A stretch of DNA of 64,000 nucleotides, from assembly GCF_002127325.2 (NCBI RefSeq), contig NC_035440.2, positions 73,283,819-73,347,818 on the forward strand, in the 5' to 3' direction. The stretch comes from Helianthus annuus (taxonomy: Eukaryota > Streptophyta > Magnoliopsida > Asterales > Asteraceae). A model generated the notes under the pieces. The model saw only the letters and a program-made list of their open reading frames with translations, ran no database searches and was not told where the DNA came from. Position numbers and translations under genes: made by a program. Positions 56,626 to 64,000 of this stretch are shown here, one piece after another; position 1 is the stretch's first letter; the number at the start of each line of letters is the position of its first letter.

Positions 56626-59177
56626 CCGACGATCGCGAACAAAGTTAACGGCAAGAGAAGTCCGTTAGGGCAAGCATTACCAGGTGCACGCTTTTAAATT
56701 TGATCGCACAAGTAGTAATATGCAACAAACACGTAGGGAATGACGGTTGCATATATTTGATAAAGCCTGAATAGGATATCTATTCAGGATGATGTTTGCA
56801 AGAGAAGTTTAATAAAAACATGTGTTATTCACGATGATGAATAACAAAGAAATAATAGGATTAGTTCATATGGAAACTTGGACGGGGGGTAATTATCCAA
56901 GTGGAAAAACTCTCAATATAATGCTATTGAGAAAAGTAGCGATCATATTAACGAATGTGATTATATAATAGTTCGATAGAAAAGAAAATCATTTTATATG
57001 TTCAAATGTAAAATTAGTAAAACTAATGATTGTTGTTTTGCAATTAAATAAAGTTTTACTAAATGAAATCAGAGATATGAAACAAATAAGAGGCATTACT
57101 TACATAGGGTGTGATGTGAAAACTATAAAAAGGTCATGTGTATCATGTGTTGATCGCTTACTTTGGCCAAGTAAGTAGTGGCATATGATACCATGAACTT
57201 CTTGTAGCGGACACATTTACGTCCGATGTAGTAAGGACGGGGTGAATGGGACTAACTTAAATGGTACCCAAATGAATCAAATAAATAAGATGTTTGATAG
57301 TAAACGTAAACGCAAGTCGGATTACGGAAGCGTATTACGTTAGGATGACGATCCCGAGAGAAGGGACAAAAAAAAAAAAACAAAGTAAATGAAAATACAA
57401 ACCAAGTAATGAGAATGCTAAGGCATAGGGATAGAAGTTTGACTGTCATAAGTGGTGAAATTCACATGGACAAGTCAGACGAATTAAATAAAGAATAAAG
57501 GACTTGACTGAACAAAAGCGATGGATCTCGCTAAGACGACCAAATAAATTAAAATGACGTCTAAAACCATATAAGAATGGTTACTTGAAAATGATTTTGG
57601 TAAAGATACCCGATGAATGGGTAGGATTTGGAAATTATGCGTAAACCAAGAGACGAGAACGCGAAACAGAAGGTCAAAAGACTCGGATTGTGAATTATAA
57701 CTGAGAGACAATGAAATTTTGCAAACATAAATTTTGATAAATTACGCTCAACTATTTTAAAGTTGAACGGTTCGAACAAAGAAGGAAGTTTGACATTCTT
57801 AAGTGATGAATTTTCACACGAACAAGTCAAACGAATTTAATAAAGGATGACACTTGCTAAAGTAAGTAAGCGCGAACCGAATAAATAAAAGTGCGGAATA
57901 TTAATAAACCTATGTAATGGGTTATAGGCGTTAAAAACATTAAGATAAAAGAACCCAGGTAATGGGTCGTAAAGAAGTATAGGTAAGAACCGGGTAATGG
58001 CAAGCGTAGGACAAACCAACATGTAAATGACGTTAGAAGTCATAAAGTCGGAAAGATAATTCGAAAGAAAACAAACGTAGCCTTAGACTACGGTCAAGGT
58101 CAAACGAAATCCAGAAAGTAAAAGTAAATAATTCTATACATAAAAAAGGGTGCCTTGACGCCAAATATATATATACGGTTGAATAAAGACTCGAATAAAA
58201 AAATGATCTACGAGATCATCATAACCTACGGAATCATAATTAATGTTAAGTCTACGGGACCAAAAGACCCTCGGGTTATGAATATAAAGAAACGAACTAA
58301 TGGGGTTTCACCTTAGAAGGTGGAAATCTAAGGAAAAAGCCTGCGAGGCTATGTGAAGAAACCTACGGGTCAATATTGTGAAGCGAGGAAACTGGTTGCA
58401 ACTTCCCACGTAAAATAATAATGAAAAGTAACGTTAGCATAAAAGCGATGGGTTTCGCTAAATTAATCGAGCGGATTAAAGCGAAGAGATCACGAAGAGT
58501 CTGGTTAGCAAAAGTGAGGGATTTCACTAAAACATTTAAACGGACTTAAATGACAAAAGAATTCACAATTTTTTTTATTGTGTTACGTAAAAAAAGGGGC
58601 GAAGTCATTATCGAAATGACAGCGAAAAGGGGATAAATCCTTGGACGTAACCTTCCTGATGGGAGAAATTGATACAAGTTGACAGAGAAAACGTGAACTA
58701 AAAATTTAAGTTTTTTAGTAAAAAGCAACGTTTTAACATACATAAGTAGTATGAGAGGAATTAGAAAATCTTAAACGCACATAAGTCCGGAGATGGCAAA
58801 ATAGAATATCCGGATGACGGGGTATGAAGTAACAGCGACTAATTAGTCTAGCCGGTAAAACTATTCAAAGATAGGAAAATGTCATGACAAATACAAAGCG
58901 CTTGTCAACATAAGACAAGCGCGGGATAAACATGTTAACAGATTGATGAGACTAAGTGGTCAAGTGACAACTCGGTCAACAAGAATAATGCATATAAGCT
59001 AAAAATAATAATAATAATAAATAAAATAAAATAAAATAATAACGGCCCGCAGGGCCTTACACATGAAAGACGTACGCGTCAATATAAATGAAAACGTTAG
59101 ATCGAAAAGGACGAATGAATGTCATGAAAAACGAAACTAAGTTCGTTTAGTCTAAATTAAAAGAAATACGTAAATAA
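56626..59177 (+). other. Non-coding interior of GYP-D
   Basis: A-rich plus strand with no conserved retroelement domain; the short minus-strand ORFs (57252-58743) have no recognisable content. It has several small stem-loops of one style, e.g. AAGCGATGGATCTCGCTAA (57517), AAGCGATGGGTTTCGCTAA (about 58442) and AAGTGAGGGATTTCACTAA (about 58508), and an ATAAA/ATAAT tract at 59004-59042. Confidence 0.6.
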
Positions 59178-59214
59178 GGTTTCGGGGACGAAACCTCTTT
59201 AAGGCGGGTAGACT
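59178..59214 (+). promoter_or_regulatory. Hairpin and polypurine tract of GYP-D
   Basis: GGTTTCGGGGACGAAACC (59178-59195), identical to the GYP-A hairpin, then AAGGCGGGTAGACT (59201-59214), which differs from the GYP-A tract at two bases. It abuts TGTAACACC. Confidence 0.85.
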
Positions 59215-62200
59215 TGTAACACCTCGAAAACGGGTTTGGTAATCAAACCACGTTAATATAAAAGACGGGTAAAGTACCGTCAATGGTACAAATAAACCCG
59301 GTGAGTATTAGAATTTAAATAAATAAATCTAATATTCATTAAAAGGATGATAAATACTGTGAGAAAACAAAGTATATAAAAGGCCCGAGTTAACGGGACT
59401 TAAAATAAAACGGGTTGTGAACAAGATAAAATAACTAGGAAATAAATAACCTAGTTAATTACAAGTTTTGAAGTTATGTGAAACTTTGGTCAAAACATGT
59501 TATATGCAAAGAGGGTAAGGTATAGGGGCCAAAAGTGAAACGATGGAAAAATAGTTTTATTAAATAAAACAATTAAAAACCAAACACACACTTGGTGTGT
59601 GTCTAGTCGCAGGAAAACACAGGGGGCGACCAAGCTCCATCAATTGAACCCTAGTTCTTGAAGTTAGATCAAATTGAAAGGGTAAATCGACTCCAAATCG
59701 AAATCCAAACTCAGAATAGTGATCACCTCCGTGAAAGGATCATAAGGTATGCCTAATTTTGCTATTTAGTTTCACCTTGAGTTCTAGGTGAAAACATGAA
59801 ATCGAAATTTTAGCTTGCATGATCAAAGTTTGGATGAAATTAGGAATGATTTTATGTCTAGGAGTAAACCCTAGTCATTTACTTGCTGAATTGATGTTCA
59901 TAATTGTGAATTCATGATCACCCGATTATGTGCTAAATGGGTTTTGTAGAAACATGATAAACCCTAGAAACATAATGGTTAAATTGTGTTAATAGAACTC
60001 CCTGAAGTTAGATTTGGGATTTAAATGTTGATTAGACACAAAAATTGGAAAAAAAAAAGTGTGAAACTTGGTAGAAATAACTAGTTATGAACTAGTTTAT
60101 AAATGTGTAAAAAATTATGCCTACTAGTTGTTTGTTAAAATGCCTAAGTGAAATGGCGCGTCTACTCGGTTGTAGGTAGAACTTGATTTGACTAGGTATC
60201 CGGAGGAATGCTTAATAACATGATGAAACGGGTTTCACTTATAGATGAAAACCCATAGATTTTGTGTAATGAATGAATAAAGTGTCTTTGATAAGTGGGA
60301 GCTAGGTTAACTTGATGTTAATAATAGCATGAACATGGATAGAAAAGTAGTTTAAAACGGTAGCATCATTATAATGTCTACCGGATAATTGACGAGATCT
60401 CCTAAATGAGTTATTGAATGCAAATATGCATTTCATACGATTAAGGTAGTTGACTTTTAAAAGTCAAATTAACCAATGATAAGGTCGAATAATAATTTCG
60501 ACGTAAAACACGTAAGATGGAATAGTCGTAATTAGAAATGGCTAATTTAAATGTCTTACGAATTATGATGCTAGTTTGACGCTTAACAAGCTAGGTGGAG
60601 GCTTGGGAAAGAAGCGGGTCAAACGGATCGAGTACGCGAAAAAGAGCCTAACCGGATGCAAGGTAAGTGAAATTTACACCTTTTTGTAGAATATGTGTTT
60701 ATTCTATAAGTTGCAAATACGATAAGGATAAAATTCAAGATATGGTTTCCGACGCGAAATAATACGGATCGGAACTAATATAAATGATAAAAACCATGTT
60801 GAATGGTAAATAGAGGTAAAACAGTAAATTAGCCATGAAAAGGCTAAGGTAAAAAAAATGAGTTTTCGAACGGCTACTTGGTGAGTAAGCCTAAACGAAT
60901 AAAAAGTGTAGAACGGTGATTTAGTCTAGTATAAATGAATAAAAGTCAATGTTTAAAACGACACCAAATGGCACAAGCCATGTTGGATAAACGCGTAAGA
61001 AACGGATTTAAGAAACCTAAACAAATTAGCGAAAAATTCGAAATGAGTTACTTAATGAGATGGTAAAAAATTAAATTACCATTCGATTATAAGCATAAAA
61101 TATTTGATCGTTTAGACCAAATGGGTCAAATGGTAACGTTGATACCATTTGACAATTAACGACTAATAAGCGTTTGTTGAGATATACGCTCATAGGATAA
61201 GACGGCTTATGGATTAGTGATGCAATGGATTAGCAACCTTGAGACAAGGTATTAAAACGGGTCAATATGTTGACCCGAGCCAGGTATGCATATGTGGGCT
61301 TATAGTTAAAGGTGCAAAGAGGGTCAAATATTTAGTCGAAATCCTTCATCGCAAAAATGAAGGATTAAATATGACCAAAAAGCCCTTGATAGGTAAACCG
61401 GGTAAACGACCCTTAGAGGTTATTTAGAAACTTATATTATGACTTTGTAACCCTTAGATGTGTATAAAAGTTCTAGGCAAAAACATTTGTGGGTCGAATG
61501 CCTAGTGTCAATTGCGAAAACGGACTAGCTGAAGGGTAAAATTGGGAAAAAGGGGTTCGTTATGTTAAATTCACCACAAAATAGTTGTGGTGGATTATAT
61601 ATAGTTATTTAGATATGGAAATATTATAGTGTCAAAAAGAAAAGAGCAAATTTCAGACTAAATTGCTTAAATCCCCTAAACGGGTCAAAACAGTTTATGC
61701 ACATAGCTTGCGTACTAGTCGCACAATTTATTGCAATTACGAACCCGAGCTAAAGATTGTGTGTTAAATACATTAGCGTATGTATTTTGGTTATTTAAGA
61801 ATCAGGTTGGTGGTTTTAAATACAAACGGGTCAAAATGTTGATTTGAATAATAAGTCGATTGGTTAAAAATTTGGAATTTTATTAGTTTGAATGTTAAAT
61901 TTTAACTCCATATGCTGGAGAATTAAATTACGAACGCGTAGGAAAAAGAATCACGCGAATCGGATAAGTAGAACAAAAGTTACGCGCGTTTACGTTAAAA
62001 ATGGACAAAACACAAAGCTGCGTAGAAATACAGCTCCCAGACCTGGAATCGCTAGAAAAGGGTCTCCCCCGCGCCACGCCAGGGAGTACGTAACCCCGGG
62101 CGCGACACGCGAGGTACGTCGCGGCACGCGACAAATTTAACCAAGTCTCTCGCGTGGCGCGAGAGACTTATAAGTTTGAAAATTATTTCATTTCGATTGT

Positions 62201-62516
62201 TTGATATGCAGAACTTGTCTAATCTCACTTTAATCTATCAAAACTAACGTTTATGTTGGTTTTGAATTTAGGTGAACCGAGTAAACATTCGGAATGAAGA
62301 TCAAGCATGGACAAGAACCGAACACACGAAAATGAAGCTTCCGCAAGTTGTTTCGTCGTTATTTTTAAACGATGAATTCAATCACATTATGTTGTATTAC
62401 TTTAAATTGTAAAAGTTTTTAGTAAACCTGTATTTTATATGTATGTGTATTTTTAAGTACACATTATTTTGTCATTATTAGTACAAAAACCGTTTTATAA
62501 TAGTAAGGGTGTTACA
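59215..62516 (+). repeat. 3' LTR of GYP-D
   Basis: 3302 bases. A TATA box TATAAAAG is at 61463-61470. A GC-rich cluster of GCGCGA/CGCGAG words is at about 62067-62170, downstream of it. ORFs 61239-61427 and 61892-62140 have no recognised product. Confidence 0.88.
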
Positions 62517-63228
62517 GTTGGTCTGGACGGTAGGGTTGATTTGGGCTGAGAGGTGTGAAGGCGAGGTGGTTTGGGAGGAAGGTTTGGGCTGAGGTGTGGT
62601 GTTAATGGAGTGGGCTGAACTGGTAGATTGGTGTGTATCAGTGGGCTGATGAGGTTGCACTTGAGACCAAAGGGATGGGTGAAGAGGTGTAGACAAGAAT
62701 TCATATGTGGCAGGAAGGGAATTGAGGTGTGCAAATGGGAAAATTGTCTCATCAAATACAACATGTCTTGAGATTATAATTTGATTGATGTTGAGATCAA
62801 AACACTTGTACCCCCGTTGTTGTGACGGGTATCTGAGAAAGACACATGAATGTGATCGATCAGCGAGTTTATGTGTGAGGGTGGATGGAATGAGGGGGTA
62901 ACAAAGGGAGCCGAACACCCGTAAGTGGTCGTAAGAAGGAGTGCGATGATAGAGAAGTTGGGTGGGAGTGTTGTAGTTGTGATTTTTGCTAAGAAGAATG
63001 TTGTGGATGTAAGTGGCCATTTCGAGGGCATGGTGCCAAAAAGTGCGTGGGAGTGAAGCATGAGACAAAAGTGTGCGAATTATGTTGTTTAGTGAGCAGA
63101 TTTTGCGTTCCGCTTTGCCGTTTTATGATGAGGTGTAAGGGCATGAGACGAAAAATCATCCCATGTTGATCACAAAATTGTTTGAAAGAGTGGTTGACAT
63201 ACTCGGTTCCGTTGTCACATTGAAAATT
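62517..63228 (-). pseudogene. COP-C integrase, C-terminal part
   Basis: The minus-strand frame from 63068 gives LPRTFWHHALEMATYIHNIL, YDHLRVFGSLCYPLIPSTLT, SHSCVFLRYPSQQRGYKCFD and RHVVFDETIFPF, then a Pro/Ser/Thr-rich linker. Upstream (63069-63228), after a frame disruption near 63120-63130, fragments with the NGTEYVNHSF motif of the integrase core are readable up to the GYP-E boundary. The linker is cut at 62516/62517 and continues at 55094. Confidence 0.82.
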
Positions 63229-64000
63229 TGTAACACTCTACTTTTAGAAATATAATTCTTATCGAAAAGATAAGACTATTCATTATAAACGTCAAACCAA
63301 AACGTTTACATAACCTTAGTTTAGCAATTACTAGGTTAACTAATGTTCAAAAACAACATTAGGATACATAAGTATTCTTTCATTTACATAAGTCTTACTA
63401 ATAACTAATAATAACAAAAGTTGCGGAACTAGATCTTGGATGTGTTCGGTTCGGAAGCATTGACTTGATCATCATCCACGTGCTTGCATTGCCTAAAAAA
63501 TGAAAATTTTGACAAACATTAGTATTAGAGTCCTTAGAAATTGGCATAATCGAAACTACGCTAAAAAACGGATTCGATTAACTAAGATATGCAAATTTCA
63601 ACAAAAGTGACTGGGCACTACCATAGCTTACGGCAGCCACCATAAGCTACAGTAGCCACCGGGTAATACTGGTCTGCCGTAAGGCAGTAGAGAACTACCG
63701 TAACAATTTATTCGCTACCGTAAGTTACGGTAGCTACCGTAACTTACGGTAGCTTTCAAATGCCCCATGTAATTCCAGACCAAGCTTACGCGGCCCGCCT
63801 GAAACTCAATTTGCAACAAATACTTTGTTGTTTTGCTGTTTTGGCCCGTTTGTCCCATTTTACTCGAAACCACATGGACAGAATATTACTTCATAATAGG
63901 AAGACCCATTCACAGGATCCTTATTTTCAACACTCACGCTCCCATTACCGGTTTGCGTGTTTGATAATCACTACCCGTCACCCGGGTTTAATGTCACACC
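63229..64000 (-). repeat. GYP-E: edge of another Gypsy LTR, related to GYP-A
   Basis: Starts TGTAACACTC within COP-C integrase and runs off the window. Similar in order to the GYP-A LTR: ACATTAGGATACATAAGTAT, GGATGTGTTCGGTTCGGAAG, then ACCGTAAGTTACGGTAGC palindromes at about 63715-63755, and CCCATTACCGGTTTGCGTGT at the end. It is diverged from GYP-A, so it is a sister family or subfamily. The orientation is inferred from that match. Confidence 0.8.

Larger units (their letters stand above)
55095..62516 (+). mobile_element. GYP-D: non-coding Gypsy-type element with unequal LTRs
   Basis: TSD GTTGG (55090-55094, 62517-62521). The left LTR starts TGTAACACCCCG at 55095; the right LTR starts TGTAACACCTCG at 59215 and ends GTTACA at 62516. 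The left copy matches the right only to about 56625 (1.53 of 3.3 kb). The interior (56626-59177) has no gag or pol motif and no PBS was seen. A hairpin and PPT (59178-59214) precede the right LTR and set plus orientation. Confidence 0.85.
53085..63228 (-). mobile_element. COP-C: Ale/Retrofit-like Copia element, split by GYP-D and cut by GYP-E
   Basis: Minus-strand element with a short probable 3' LTR (53085-53233), RNase H, RT, a Pro/Thr-rich linker split by GYP-D (TSD GTTGG), then integrase up to 63228 where GYP-E begins. Gag, protease and the 5' LTR are beyond the window. The RT sequence (WPVHQLDVTNAFLHG) recalls the Ale/Retrofit/Hopscotch lineage. Several stops and a frameshift show that it is old. 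Confidence 0.82.

Noticed and set aside
1..64000. Endogenous pararetrovirus or envelope-bearing retrovirus
   Set aside because: All RT sequences group by motif with Gypsy chromoviruses, Copia or LINE. No movement protein, coat protein or envelope-like ORF was seen; the extra ORF in GYP-B lacks signal peptide or membrane segments.

Overview
This is plant nuclear DNA, most likely from the daisy family (Asteraceae). The one clear host gene, a complete 11-exon NDR/alpha-beta-hydrolase gene at 37504-42145 on the + strand, looks like the pollen-specific SF21 family first known from sunflower. The family call is from recognition of the protein, not a database search. Almost everything else is nested transposable-element DNA typical of a large plant genome.

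Left third (1-32300) is a five-deep nest of LTR retrotransposons. An old TNT1-like Copia fragment (COP-B, 30835-32300) is cut by a second Copia element (COP-A, LTR at 30400-30834, gag at 29385-29894 and 15702-16687). COP-A gag was hit twice by Gypsy chromoviruses: GYP-C (16688-29384, TSD GTGGC) and GYP-B (1-82 plus 8532-15701, 5' end outside the window). GYP-C gag then took a 3.4 kb LTR that is now solo (23292-26679, TSD CTCTA), and GYP-B took GYP-A (83-8531, TSD GTAGC). Target-site duplications and PBS/PPT positions place these boundaries to the base.

Middle (32300-53230) holds the SF21-like gene and small DNA transposons: inverted-repeat elements in introns 4 and 6, two long-TIR Mutator-like elements with perfect 9-bp TSDs (MULE-A 42872-44924, MULE-B 45180-46329), a hAT-type MITE inside MULE-A (43655-44297, 8-bp TSD), a three-level nest of inverted-repeat elements around MULE-B, a 5'-truncated LINE, several satellite-like arrays and a possible Helitron terminus. 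MULE-B carries a captured start of a plant U-box E3 ligase gene (PUB30/31-like), now broken.

Right end (53085-64000) is an Ale/Retrofit-like Copia element (COP-C) split by a 7.4 kb Gypsy-like element without coding capacity (GYP-D, 55095-62516, TSD GTTGG) and by the edge of another Gypsy LTR (GYP-E, from 63229).

The retroelement coding regions are nearly complete but each has a few nonsense codons, mostly C-to-T type changes. The unusual points are: a short inverted repeat just before the polypurine tract in all four Gypsy elements; a doubled PPT/LTR-start in GYP-C, read through by the polyprotein; a 90-bp intron in GYP-C gag; an extra ORF before GYP-B gag; family-specific CpG-containing word arrays in LTRs and leaders; and the nested, gene-capturing MULE.
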